From Ornithinimicrobium cryptoxanthini (lineage in GTDB: Bacteria; Actinomycetota; Actinomycetes; Actinomycetales; Dermatophilaceae), in the NCBI RefSeq assembly GCF_023923205.1, contig NZ_CP099490.1, positions 1,116,001 through 1,180,000 on the forward strand: 64,000 nt of DNA. Direction: 5' to 3'. Below are positions 24,379 to 32,727 of the stretch, piece by piece. Positions within the stretch are counted from its first letter, which is position 1; every line of letters begins with the position of its first letter. The translations under genes were made by a program, and so were the position numbers. The notes beneath the pieces are model-generated. The model saw only the letters and a list, made by a program, of their open reading frames with translations. It did not search any database and was not told the origin of the DNA.

Positions 24379-25233
24379 TCACGGCGAGGAGCCCTCCGCG
24401 ATGAACTCCCGCAGCAGCTGGGCGAAGCGGTCCGGGTCCTCAAGGTGAGGGAAGTGACCGGCGCGCTCGAACACCTCCACCCGGCAGTCGGGGATCGCGC
24501 GCTGGGCGCTCAGGGCGTGCCACGCGGGGATGATGCGGTCATGGGTCCCCCACACCACCAGGGTGGGGACCGCGTGGTCGTCGTCCAGGCGGCCGACGGC
24601 GGTGATGCTCTGTCCGCCCACGTCGATGACCGCGCGCGTCGTGGCGAGGAATGCGCGCCTGCTCTCGCTGTCGGCGAGGGCGGTGAAGCCGCGCCAGATC
24701 GCGTTGATGTCCGAGCCCGGCCGCCAGCCCACCCTGCTCATCCCCTTGCTCAGCGCCATGGCCCGCGAGGTCACGGCCGTCGATGCCGCGATCCGCAGGA
24801 CCGGGTCGGCACCAGGCAGGGTGGCGGAGCGAAGCAGGGGGTTCACCTCGCGCCCGAGGCCACCGCTGGCGATGAGCACCACGCGGTCCACGCGCTCGGG
24901 GAAGAGGTAGTGGAACTGCATCGTGATGCCACCGCCGAGCGAGTGCCCGACGAGCGTGACCCGCTCGATCTCAAGGTGGTCGAGCAGGTCGCGCAGCGTC
25001 GCGGCGTGCGCGCCGAGGGAGTAGTCGCCCATCGGCTTGGCCGACTCGCCGTGGCCGAACAGGTCGGGGACGATCACCCGCTGCGTGTCATCGATCTTGT
25101 CGATCAGCCGGCGCCACTGCCGCTGGGTGCCCAGGATGCCGTGGATGAAGAGCACCGGGGGGCCGGTCCCGCTGTCGGTGTAGGACAGCTCATGGCCGTG
25201 CAGCGCGACCTTCTGCGCAGCGGTGTGCGGCAT
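24379..25233 (-). CDS. Alpha/beta fold hydrolase
   Basis: The 284-residue hydrolase has HGILGTQ at the oxyanion position, nucleophile GHSLGG, catalytic Asp in VWGTHDRIIP and His in AGHFPH, in the normal order and spacing. The ATG at 25233 has GGAGGA upstream. It lies 87 bp downstream of an SDR gene and is probably cotranscribed with it from the promoter carrying the palindrome at 26106. Hydrolase/SDR pairs often act on esters, lactones or lipid-derived substrates, but nothing here fixes the substrate. Confidence 0.85.
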   Translation of the reverse strand: MPHTAAQKVALHGHELSYTDSGTGPPVLFIHGILGTQRQWRRLIDKIDDTQRVIVPDLFGHGESAKPMGDYSLGAHAATLRDLLDHLEIERVTLVGHSLGGGITMQFHYLFPERVDRVVLIASGGLGREVNPLLRSATLPGADPVLRIAASTAVTSRAMALSKGMSRVGWRPGSDINAIWRGFTALADSESRRAFLATTRAVIDVGGQSITAVGRLDDDHAVPTLVVWGTHDRIIPAWHALSAQRAIPDCRVEVFERAGHFPHLEDPDRFAQLLREFIAEGSSP

Positions 25234-25320
25234 GCGTCCGTCCTCCAGTTGTCGGTGATGTGCACGCGCCGTGGCGCGCGACACTGTGGCCCCGCCGGAC
25301 GAAGAGCCCGGCTGGTCAGC

Positions 25321-26067
25321 TCATCGTGACAGGTAGCCACCGTCGACCGGGATGTAGGCCCCGTTGGTGAAGGACCACGTGTCCGCCGAGACTGCCGCAA
25401 CGACCTCACCGATCTCGGCCGGCTGCCCGAGACGTCCGACGGGGTGCAGCGCCACCAGGCCGGCGCGTCCCTCATCGTCGAGATTCTTGAGGATGTCGGT
25501 CTCGACGAACCCGGGGCCGATCGCAACCGTGCGGATGCCCGCAGAGGCATACTCCAGCGCGGCCTGCCTGGTCAGCCCGACCACCGCGTGCTTGGCGGCG
25601 ACATACGGGGCGGCGCCCGGGAAGGCCACCTGTCCCAGGATCGAGGCGATGTTGACGATCACACCGCCACCGGTCTCGAGCATCGCCCTGATCTGCGCGC
25701 GCATGCCATAGAAGACGCCGTCGAGGTTGATCGCGATGATCCGCCGCCACTCGTCGTCGTCGAACTCCGCCAGGGACAGCGGCGCCGGACCCACGCCAGC
25801 GTTGTTGCAGGCCAGGTCGAGCTTGCCGAAGGTCTGCTTCGCGTGGGCGACGAGGGCGTCGTTCTGCTCGGCCGAGCTGGTGTCGCAGTGGAAGTAGGTC
25901 GCCTCGCCGCCGGTCTTGGTGATCAGGTCGACCGTCTCCTGGCCGCGGGTGTCGTCGATGTCGGAGACGACCACCTTGGCTCCCGCGCTCGCGTAGGCCA
26001 GGGTGACTGCTCGGCCGATGCCGGTGGCGGCGCCTGTGACGAGGGCGACCTTGCCGTCGAGTGTCAT
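25321..26067 (-). CDS. Short-chain dehydrogenase/reductase
   Basis: A 248-residue classical SDR: TGAATGIG at 11-18, NNAG, the serine in IASILG, YVAAKHA with the Tyr/Lys pair, and a C-terminus ending PVDGGYLS as in FabG-like enzymes. It reduces or oxidises carbonyl/hydroxyl groups with NAD(P). The ATG at 26067 follows AAGGAG. A TACTAC-N5-GTAGTA palindrome lies 39 bp upstream and probably controls this gene and the hydrolase behind it. Confidence 0.92.
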   Translation of the reverse strand: MTLDGKVALVTGAATGIGRAVTLAYASAGAKVVVSDIDDTRGQETVDLITKTGGEATYFHCDTSSAEQNDALVAHAKQTFGKLDLACNNAGVGPAPLSLAEFDDDEWRRIIAINLDGVFYGMRAQIRAMLETGGGVIVNIASILGQVAFPGAAPYVAAKHAVVGLTRQAALEYASAGIRTVAIGPGFVETDILKNLDDEGRAGLVALHPVGRLGQPAEIGEVVAAVSADTWSFTNGAYIPVDGGYLSR

Positions 26068-26105
26068 CTGAGTGCTCCTTCTGGGGGGGGGTACTGACAC
26101 TGCAA

Positions 26106-26122
26106 TACTACCGCGCGTAGTA
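26106..26122. promoter_or_regulatory. Palindromic operator TACTAC-CGCGC-GTAGTA
   Basis: A perfect 6-5-6 inverted repeat, extended by AAT/AAT flanks, upstream of the SDR-hydrolase pair. Its size and symmetry fit a TetR-family site. No TetR gene lies in the window, so the regulator must be encoded elsewhere. Confidence 0.55.
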
Positions 26123-26186
26123 ATGCCGTCCGGCGGCGGCCCCCCGCCGAGACCGTGCAGGCCGCCACCGGCGCATCCGTCGTCCG

Positions 26187-26678
26187 TCAGAGCGACGCGA
26201 GAGCAACTGCCGAGGCATACAGACCCAGGCCGTATGCCGTGTGGCTGGCGACGTTCCGCAGCCTGGCGGCCCCGGGTCGGGGTGTCCGCGACGCGGCGAT
26301 GCCCGCGCCCATGCCGGGCTGCAGGATCAGCCACGGCGCCAGGACGGTGACCCATCCCACGAGCAGTGCCGGCCAGAGCGTGGGGGTGTCGGTCCACTGA
26401 CGTCCGTGGACGAGGAGGAGCAGGAACGCGAAGGCGACCCCGATCGAATAGTGCCCGACCCACCCCAGTGCCCGCTCACCCGTGACCGGCGTGGCCGAGG
26501 CGATGCTCGCGTGGGAGAAGCGGCCGCGGGGGAGGTGACCGATCCAGCGCCCCAGGAGGGCGTAGTCCAGGCCCTTGACGCGAAAGGCACGACGCGCCAC
26601 CCAGCCCCACACGTCCATCAGGGCGGACCCACCGACGCCGATGAGGGCGCCACGCAGCACCAGGTCGAGGGTGTCCAT
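26187..26678 (-). CDS. DUF2938-family membrane protein
   Basis: The 163-residue membrane protein has the DUF2938 pattern: GALIGVGGSALMDVWGW, then GRWIGHLPRGRFSH, PVTGERALGWVGHYSIGVAF, PTLWPALLVGWVT, PWLILQPGMGAGIAAS and a final HTAYGLGLY block. Four or five hydrophobic segments are visible. The start at 26678 overlaps the stop of the preceding gene by one base (TGATG) behind GGAGG. It is the last gene of a four-gene operon of membrane proteins. The function of the family is unknown. Confidence 0.85.
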   Translation of the reverse strand: MDTLDLVLRGALIGVGGSALMDVWGWVARRAFRVKGLDYALLGRWIGHLPRGRFSHASIASATPVTGERALGWVGHYSIGVAFAFLLLLVHGRQWTDTPTLWPALLVGWVTVLAPWLILQPGMGAGIAASRTPRPGAARLRNVASHTAYGLGLYASAVALASL

Positions 26679-27133
26679 CACACGCGCCTCCACGGTGTCC
26701 CCGACGCCCTGACGTAGTGCCGCCAGACGTGGTCCCAGGGCGTCACAGCGAGGATGATCACAACCAGCCACACGCTGGCCAGCACGCTGCTCAGCTGAGC
26801 GTCATGATCGCCCGCGACGAGGTAGGGCAGCCCGACGGCGGCGAGCCAGATCAGCTTCCAGAGCGACTCGAAGACCAGCACGGGCAGCATCGCCATGGGG
26901 TGCCTCAGGCCCAGGAGGGCGAGGAGGGACATGGCGGTCAGGAGCGTCGCGACGACGCCCTCGTAGACGGGCAGTGATGCGATGCCACCGTCACGGAAGA
27001 AGAGGGGCCACTTGACCAGAGCCAGTCCGACGACCATCAGGAGGTAGCCAACCCGCATGAGGTTCACGCGGTAGGCCGGCAGCGGCGCGTCGGCCTGCGT
27101 GGTGACCTGTGTGTCCGCCCGGGTGGTGGTCAT
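26678..27133 (-). CDS. Integral membrane protein in the DUF4386/DUF2938 operon
   Basis: The 151-residue protein has a polar N-terminus then four hydrophobic segments (about 28-46, 56-80, 84-104, 112-132), with WPLFFRDGGIASLPVYEG between the first two and FESLWKLIWLAAVGLPYLVAG in the third. The family is not named by me. The start overlaps the stop of the DUF4386 gene (ATGA), and its stop overlaps the DUF2938 start, so the four genes are translationally coupled. Confidence 0.75.
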   Translation of the reverse strand: MTTTRADTQVTTQADAPLPAYRVNLMRVGYLLMVVGLALVKWPLFFRDGGIASLPVYEGVVATLLTAMSLLALLGLRHPMAMLPVLVFESLWKLIWLAAVGLPYLVAGDHDAQLSSVLASVWLVVIILAVTPWDHVWRHYVRASGTPWRRV

Positions 27134-27921
27134 GACGTCCGCCCACCCTCCGCGGCGTGCAGGCCGGGCCACGGACTGCCGGGGGCGGCCGGGACCGTGT
27201 CGAGGCGGGCCACGGCGTCGGGTCGGAATCCCTTGACCACCAGGTAGACACCGAGCGAGAACTCCCAGGTCGCGATCGGCAGCACGGCCACCAGCGCCAG
27301 GACCTCGGCGAGGTCACCAGAGAACCCGAGCAGGGTGGCGGTGTTGTAGGTGAGCAGCGTGGCGGCGCCGACGAAGCCGAGCACGGGAAGGCCCCGGGGG
27401 ACCAGTCGTGACTGGAAGAGCAGGGAGCCGAGGAGCAGGGCGTTGAGAGTCGGGATGAAGCCCTGACTGACGAGGAAAACCCGGTCGTAGAACGTCGCCA
27501 GGGTCTGGCCCATCAGCGCGGCATCGGCACCCGCTCCGTCCTGCCGCAGGCTCACGATCGTCCAGAGGCTCGCCACGCCCACGAAGATGAGCGTTCCCTC
27601 CAGGATCCGTGCTCCGACAAAACCCATCGCCCGCGTCTCGCTCTGGCGTCGCACGACGGGGTAGAGCGCGATCGCTGTGCCGATGCAGGCAAGCCCGACG
27701 ATGAGCTCGAGGGCTCCACCGAGGAAGACGCCGGTGTCCGAGCCGGTGCCGGTCAGGAAGCCGGCTTCCTTCACGGGTCCATAGAGAGCGAGGGTCGGGA
27801 TCGAGACGAAGGTGAGGAGATACATGGCGCCCGACCACAGGGACGCTCTCCTCATCCGATCGGGCGGCGCTGCCGCCCTCGTCGTGTTCGTGCTGGTCCT
27901 GGTGTTCGCGGTGGTGATCAT
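27130..27921 (-). CDS. DUF4386-family membrane protein
   Basis: The 263-residue protein has a 30-residue Thr/Ala-rich N-terminus, then about six hydrophobic segments. GPVKEAGFLTGTGSDTGVFLGGALELIVGLACIG, YPVVRRQSETRAMGFVGARILEG and the later VFLVSQGF and LLGSLLFQSRLVPRGLPVLGF blocks are characteristic of DUF4386. The ATG at 27921 follows AAGAAGGG and overlaps the stop of the small upstream gene by ATGA. The function of the family is unknown. Confidence 0.85.
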   Translation of the reverse strand: MITTANTRTSTNTTRAAAPPDRMRRASLWSGAMYLLTFVSIPTLALYGPVKEAGFLTGTGSDTGVFLGGALELIVGLACIGTAIALYPVVRRQSETRAMGFVGARILEGTLIFVGVASLWTIVSLRQDGAGADAALMGQTLATFYDRVFLVSQGFIPTLNALLLGSLLFQSRLVPRGLPVLGFVGAATLLTYNTATLLGFSGDLAEVLALVAVLPIATWEFSLGVYLVVKGFRPDAVARLDTVPAAPGSPWPGLHAAEGGRTS

Positions 27922-28175
27922 GGCTGGTTGCCCTTCTTGATGGCCTGCGGTGGTGGGACTGGGACAGCTGCGACCGAGACGAGTGGGAGTCCCAGGTCGC
28001 GGAGCCTGGCCAGGAGCCCGTGCAGGGCTGCCTGGTCGGCGACGTGGCCGCGCAGGAGCGTGCTGCCGTCGGCCTGTGGCTCGATGGTCATGCCGTCGAA
28101 CCATGAGGCCCACCGTTGGTCGAGGTGCTGCTGGAGGCGGATCTCGAACCATTCCGGTTCGTGCGCGGTGTTCAT
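27918..28175 (-). CDS. Small conserved-looking protein heading the membrane operon
   Basis: The 85-residue soluble protein contains RWASWFDGMTIEPQADGSTLLRGHV then DQAALHGLLARLRDLGLPLVSV. This pattern recurs in small actinobacterial proteins next to DUF4386 genes as far as I recall, but it has no assigned function. ATG 28175 is preferred over GTG 28184. It overlaps the DUF4386 start (ATGA) and lies 75 bp after the large LuxR gene, which may regulate or be cotranscribed with it. Confidence 0.65.
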   Translation of the reverse strand: MNTAHEPEWFEIRLQQHLDQRWASWFDGMTIEPQADGSTLLRGHVADQAALHGLLARLRDLGLPLVSVAAVPVPPPQAIKKGNQP

Positions 28176-28249
28176 GTCTCGCACGCTAGGAGCGGCCCTG
28201 GTGAGCCGTCGTCACCACATGTGGTGATCCGGGTGGTGATCTCGCCGGC

Positions 28250-30970
28250 TCAGCGGCCAGCGCCGCGCGTCAACAGCCCCAGCTGGTGCGCCCTGCTGAC
28301 AGCCGCGCGACGGTTGGTGACACCGAGTTTGGTGTAGATGTGCCGGGTGTGTGTCCGCACCGTGTTGAGGGACACGAAGAGCTCGCGGGCGATGGCGGGT
28401 CCTGCGAGGTCGGAGCCGAGAAGGCGCAGCACGTCGAGCTCGCGGTCACTCAGCGGGTCCGGCAGCGCTGCGACAGACTCCGTCGCAGCGCGTGCTGGGA
28501 GCAGGTCACCCGCCCGACGTGCCAGCAGGTGCTGCACGAATGATGGGTCAGACCGGCGGGAGGCCAGCGCGCCCAGCAGCTCGCCCATGCCAGGACCTGA
28601 GTCGAGGAACAACCGGACCCAGCCCTGCGGCTCCGCCAGGTCCACCGCGTGCCCGAGCGCGTCCAGTGCCAGCTTCTCGGCTCCCGCCGCGTGGTGCGCC
28701 AGGGCACGCAGGGCCTCGAGCTCGATCAGCGCGCCACCGCGAGCGCCGGCCCGCGCCGCGACCAGCAGCCGGTCTAGCAGCGCCGCCGCCTCGTGCAGCG
28801 ACCGGCCCGCACCGGTGGCGTGGTGCTCCGCGAGCAGGACCCGGGCCAGCGTGACGTGCTCGTACTCGTGCAGGTAGCTCAGCTCGTCAGACGTCCCGAT
28901 CCCGTGCTCACGGGCCCAGGCGCGCGCACCGGCGACATCGCCAGAGGTGGCCAGCACTCGAGCCCGGGTGGCGTGGATGGGGTGGACGGGTGGCGCGAAG
29001 TCCCCGACATAGACCCGCTCTGCGTCGTCGAGGAGCTCCAGGGCGGCACGCCAGTCGCGCTCCGCCGCGCGGAGCCGCGCCATGGCCACGCGCCACCGGT
29101 AGGGGTTCTGCGGTAGGCCGGCCGACTCGCCGAGACCCTCGGCCTCGCGCAGCAACCGCGCGGCCGCGGGCAGGTCGCCGCGGTGCCAGGCCGTGCGGCT
29201 CAGGGCGACGAGCATGTCGGCCGTGCCCCGCAGGGTCGGGCCGCTCCCGCTGTGGCGCCGCGCGAGATCCAGGGCCCCGCGCAGGGTCCGGTCGGCGTCG
29301 AGCAGCCGCCCGAGCGCGAGCTCCATGTCCGCGATGGTCAGCGAGCAGCCGAGCACGTCGGTGAGGTAACCGGCAGGTTCGAGACCACGCGCGCACACGA
29401 CATACGACTCGTGCGCCGCGAGGATGTCGCCGGTCGCCCAGAAGGCGAGACCCGCCAGCCCCGACGCCGACGCCACCGTCAGGTCGTCACCGGGCGGGGC
29501 GGTGGCGATGGCGCGGCCCGCCGAGCTGATGGCGGCGGCCGAGTCGCCCGCTGCGACCGCCAGGCCGGCGCGGTAGAGCTCGACGCGAGCCGGCACGGAG
29601 CGACGTTCGGCAGGGTCCACGACGACCAGCTCCGCCTCCGGCCTGGCCAGCATCTGCTCCACCTGCCTCAGCCGGTCCTCGACGCCCGCGAGGTCGTTGC
29701 TGGCCATGAGGCCGCCCACCAGGCCCAGGGCAAGCACCGGCCGGTTGCCCAGCACCTCGCCGGGCAGCGCATCGGCCCAGCGGCGTATGACGTCCTCTCG
29801 CCGGGTGCGCTGCAGGTCCGGCAACGCCCTCTCGACGAGGTCGGCCGCCTGCGCGGAGTCACCCGCGGCGAGGGCATGCCGCACCGCGTCCTCGACGGCA
29901 CCCGACTCGGCGAACCAGCGGCTCGCGCGGCGGTGGAGCTCGGCCACGTCGCTGGGGCGTTCGCGGTGCAGGTGGGCGCGCAGCACGTCGGCGAACAGGT
30001 GGTGGTAGCGGTACCACCGGCGGTGCTCGTCCAACCGGACCAGGAAGAGGTTCTCGCGGTCCAGCCGCTCGAGCATCGTGTGGGCGCGGCCAGGCTCGCC
30101 GATGAGCGCCTCGCACAGTGGTGCGCTCAGCCGCTCGAGGACCGAGGTGTCGAGCAGGAAGCGGCGGACGTCGTCGGGCTGCCGCCCCAGGACCTCGTCG
30201 GCGAGGTAGTCGACGACGAACCGGTCGTCGCCCGTGAACCGGTCGATGAACTGCGACACGTCGCCCCGCTCCCGCAGCGAGAGCATCGCGAGCTGGAGCG
30301 CGGCGACCCAGCCCTCGGTGCGGGTCTCGAGTGCCGACACGGCGTGGGCGGGCAGCCCGAGGTCGTGGAGGTCGTTGAGGTAGGCCGCGACCTCGTCGGT
30401 GTCGAACCGCAGGTCCGCGGCTCGGATCTCGGCGAGCTCACCGCGCGCCCGCAGGCGGGACAGCGGCAGCGCCGGGTCGGCCCGCGTGGTCAGGACCAGG
30501 TGGAGCTGTGGTGGCAGGTGGTCGACGAGGAAGGTCATCGCTCGGGCGACGTCGGGGCTGTCGGCCAGGTGGTAGTCGTCCAGGGCCAGGGTGAGTTCAC
30601 CGTCATACACGCTCAGCTCGTTCACGACCCCGGTGAGCACGGTCTCGACCGGCTCGCGACTGGACGTCGCCAGGGTCAGGGCGGCACTCATGGAGCCCGG
30701 CACGACCTGCTCGAGAGCGGTGAGGGCGTAGGGCAGGAACCGGCTCAGGTCGCGGTCGCTGCCGTCGAGGGACACCCACGCGACCGGCCGATGGATGCCG
30801 CGGAGCCAGGTCTCGACGACGGTCGTCTTGCCGAACCCCGCAGGGGCCGAGACCAGCGTGACCGGACTCTGGGTGGCCCGGTCGAGCACCTCGGCGAGGC
30901 GCGTCCGGGGGACGACATCGGGGCGCAGCCGAGGACGGAGCAGCTTGGTCGCGAGCAGCGCGGTGTCCAT
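28250..30970 (-). CDS. MalT-like LuxR-family ATP-dependent regulator
   Basis: The 906-residue protein opens with LLATKLLRPRLRPDVVPRTRL and Walker A SAPAGFGKTT (41-50), the signature of MalT-type activators. LALDDYHLADSPDVARAMTFL is the Walker B region and LVLTTRADPALPLSRLRARGEL sensor I. A long helical-repeat domain leads to a complete C-terminal LuxR helix-turn-helix (PLSDRELDVLRLLGSDLAGPAIARELFVSLNTVRTH). MalT-type proteins activate promoters when bound to an inducer and ATP. The membrane-protein operon starts 75 bp downstream on the same strand and is the nearest candidate target. Confidence 0.93.
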   Translation of the reverse strand: MDTALLATKLLRPRLRPDVVPRTRLAEVLDRATQSPVTLVSAPAGFGKTTVVETWLRGIHRPVAWVSLDGSDRDLSRFLPYALTALEQVVPGSMSAALTLATSSREPVETVLTGVVNELSVYDGELTLALDDYHLADSPDVARAMTFLVDHLPPQLHLVLTTRADPALPLSRLRARGELAEIRAADLRFDTDEVAAYLNDLHDLGLPAHAVSALETRTEGWVAALQLAMLSLRERGDVSQFIDRFTGDDRFVVDYLADEVLGRQPDDVRRFLLDTSVLERLSAPLCEALIGEPGRAHTMLERLDRENLFLVRLDEHRRWYRYHHLFADVLRAHLHRERPSDVAELHRRASRWFAESGAVEDAVRHALAAGDSAQAADLVERALPDLQRTRREDVIRRWADALPGEVLGNRPVLALGLVGGLMASNDLAGVEDRLRQVEQMLARPEAELVVVDPAERRSVPARVELYRAGLAVAAGDSAAAISSAGRAIATAPPGDDLTVASASGLAGLAFWATGDILAAHESYVVCARGLEPAGYLTDVLGCSLTIADMELALGRLLDADRTLRGALDLARRHSGSGPTLRGTADMLVALSRTAWHRGDLPAAARLLREAEGLGESAGLPQNPYRWRVAMARLRAAERDWRAALELLDDAERVYVGDFAPPVHPIHATRARVLATSGDVAGARAWAREHGIGTSDELSYLHEYEHVTLARVLLAEHHATGAGRSLHEAAALLDRLLVAARAGARGGALIELEALRALAHHAAGAEKLALDALGHAVDLAEPQGWVRLFLDSGPGMGELLGALASRRSDPSFVQHLLARRAGDLLPARAATESVAALPDPLSDRELDVLRLLGSDLAGPAIARELFVSLNTVRTHTRHIYTKLGVTNRRAAVSRAHQLGLLTRGAGR

Positions 30971-31100
30971 GCGTGCCTCTCCGTGTCACCACGCCGCCCC
31001 GGTGCAGCGCTAAGGACCATGGTGCCACCGTGGGTGGGTCGGAGTGAGGCAGGCGTTGCGGGTGGTGCGGTCGGACTGCGGGGTCGTCGGGGCCCTCGCG

Positions 31101-31571
31101 TCAGCTGGTGAAGGGGGCGACCTCGCGGATCTTCTTGCCGGTAGCCTGTGCCTTCTTCTTCGCTGCCCAGCCGATGCCCTGGGTGAGCAGAGTCAGCCCG
31201 GCACCGACGAGCCAGACATCCTTGGCCAGCCCGGTGCCCTCCGGGCTCGGACGGATGCCGTCGGCCTGGGTCATGGCAGGGTTGGTGAAGTACGTCCCCA
31301 TCAGGCTCGCACCGAAACCGGTCAGTGCCGCGCCGGCCACGGTCGCGGGCACCATCGGGACAAGCAGGACGACGCCCACGCCGATCTCGCCATAGGCCAG
31401 GAGCGTGGCAAACGTCTTGGGCTCCATGTCCTTGAAGACGGCCGGGTAGGTGCCGGCGGCGGCGCCGTGCAGGAAGGTGGCGGTGTCCTCGTCGGCGCCG
31501 AGCTTGCTGAGGCCGGAGTTGAGGATGAACGCACCGGTCGCGAGACGCAGCGGCAGGTGGGTCGGGTGCAT
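31101..31571 (-). CDS. DoxX-family membrane protein
   Basis: The 156-residue protein has four hydrophobic segments, starting LPLRLATGAFILNSGLSKLGAD, the conserved first helix of DoxX-like proteins, and then FATLLAYGEIGVGVVLLVPMVP. A lysine-rich tail follows the last helix. DoxX-like proteins sit in the inner membrane, often associated with redox stress. The ATG at 31571 has GAGGAG six bases upstream. It precedes the MalT-like gene by 130 bp. Confidence 0.8.
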   Translation of the reverse strand: MHPTHLPLRLATGAFILNSGLSKLGADEDTATFLHGAAAGTYPAVFKDMEPKTFATLLAYGEIGVGVVLLVPMVPATVAGAALTGFGASLMGTYFTNPAMTQADGIRPSPEGTGLAKDVWLVGAGLTLLTQGIGWAAKKKAQATGKKIREVAPFTS

Positions 31572-31675
31572 GAGGGACTCCTCGGTTGGTGACGAACACT
31601 GCCCCTGCAGCGTATGCCCGCTCCGCGGTTGATGCCGGGTGAGGAGGCATCGGGCCTGAGGCGCCAGGCATCTGT

Positions 31676-32590
31676 CTATCGCTGGACCGTGTCGTCCGGT
31701 CCCTCGTCCGGCCCGTCGTCCACCGTGTCGGCGGACTGCCCCGAGCCGCTCGACTGCTGGCCCTGGTGCGGATCCGCCTGCCTCGCCTGGGAGAACAGGA
31801 GCCACGCGCCGATCAGCTCGAACACGCCGACCCCCAGGAACAGCCAGGTGAGCACCGCGCTCTCGCCGGCGGAGAGGCGCATCAGGCCGATCGCGGTGAA
31901 GATCACCCCGAGGAGGACGTAGAACCAGCCCCGACGCCGCAGGGCCGCGGGGTTGCGTCGCTGCTCCAGGAGCTGCTGACGGCGCTCCTGGATGAGCCGG
32001 GCGCGCTCCGCCCGAGGATCCAGGGGGCCGTCCTGGTCCCCGTCGTCCACGACCTGGCCCTCGAGCGCGGAGGCGGTCGCTGCGTCGGTGGGCCTCATCT
32101 CCCCGTCGATGTGGCTGGGGGCCTCCTCCGCCCAGAGGTCGTCCTGGTCGGGGACCCGGGACAGCGACGCCTGACCGGCCTCGTCGTCAAAGCTGCCGTC
32201 GAAGGTGGACCCCACCTGCGGGTCGTAGGCCTCGTAGCCGGTCTCGGCGGCGACGATCTCCACCGCCTGACGGACTAGGTCGTGCACCGCAGCCCCCGGC
32301 CCGCCGTAGGGCGCGGAGACCAAGGCAGACCGGTCGTAGAGGTCCACCCGCAGTCTGCTGTCCTTCGTCTGGAGCTCGCCGAGGACATCCCCGTCGAGCT
32401 CCTCGGCGACCCAGGTCCGCACCGGCTCGGTGAGCTGCTCGCGCAGGCGGGCCTCGATGCGGCGGAACCTGGCGACACCCTGGTTGAGGGTGGCCAGGTC
32501 CATCTCCGGGCCGTCGACCTCGTCGGCTTCGAGGACCTCGACCCAGTCCTGCCCGGGCGTGCGTGGATAGAGGAGGATCTCATAACTCAT
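31676..32590 (-). CDS. Hypothetical protein with two C-terminal membrane helices
   Basis: The 304-residue protein starts MSYEILLYPRTPGQDWVEVLE. A soluble domain of about 120 residues is followed by an acidic linker, a basic coiled segment (RARLIQERRQQLLEQRR) and two membrane helices (about 224-241 and 247-265), then an acidic tail. I do not recognise it. It appears monocistronic, with codon use like its neighbours. Confidence 0.65.
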   Translation of the reverse strand: MSYEILLYPRTPGQDWVEVLEADEVDGPEMDLATLNQGVARFRRIEARLREQLTEPVRTWVAEELDGDVLGELQTKDSRLRVDLYDRSALVSAPYGGPGAAVHDLVRQAVEIVAAETGYEAYDPQVGSTFDGSFDDEAGQASLSRVPDQDDLWAEEAPSHIDGEMRPTDAATASALEGQVVDDGDQDGPLDPRAERARLIQERRQQLLEQRRNPAALRRRGWFYVLLGVIFTAIGLMRLSAGESAVLTWLFLGVGVFELIGAWLLFSQARQADPHQGQQSSGSGQSADTVDDGPDEGPDDTVQR

Positions 32591-32670
32591 GACCGCATCC
32601 TGTCAAGCATTTGCGTCGGCACCGTGATCACCACGGTGCCGACCTTCCGACCGGCCACCGGCCCCACCGC

Positions 32671-32713
32671 CGAAGCCGCTCGGGGCAGGCACAGGCTCGG
32701 TCCGGGCGGTCAC
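32671..32713 (-). repeat. Detached copy of the first codons of the EamA transporter gene
   Basis: On the minus strand this 43-bp stretch reads VTARTEPVPAPSGFG, the same 15 residues as the start of the EamA gene at 24329, with only a few base differences from 24287-24329. It lies between two genes on the same strand and has no transporter behind it, so it is a duplicated or left-over fragment. Confidence 0.7.
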
Positions 32714-32727
32714 GAGGCCATCGTGGC

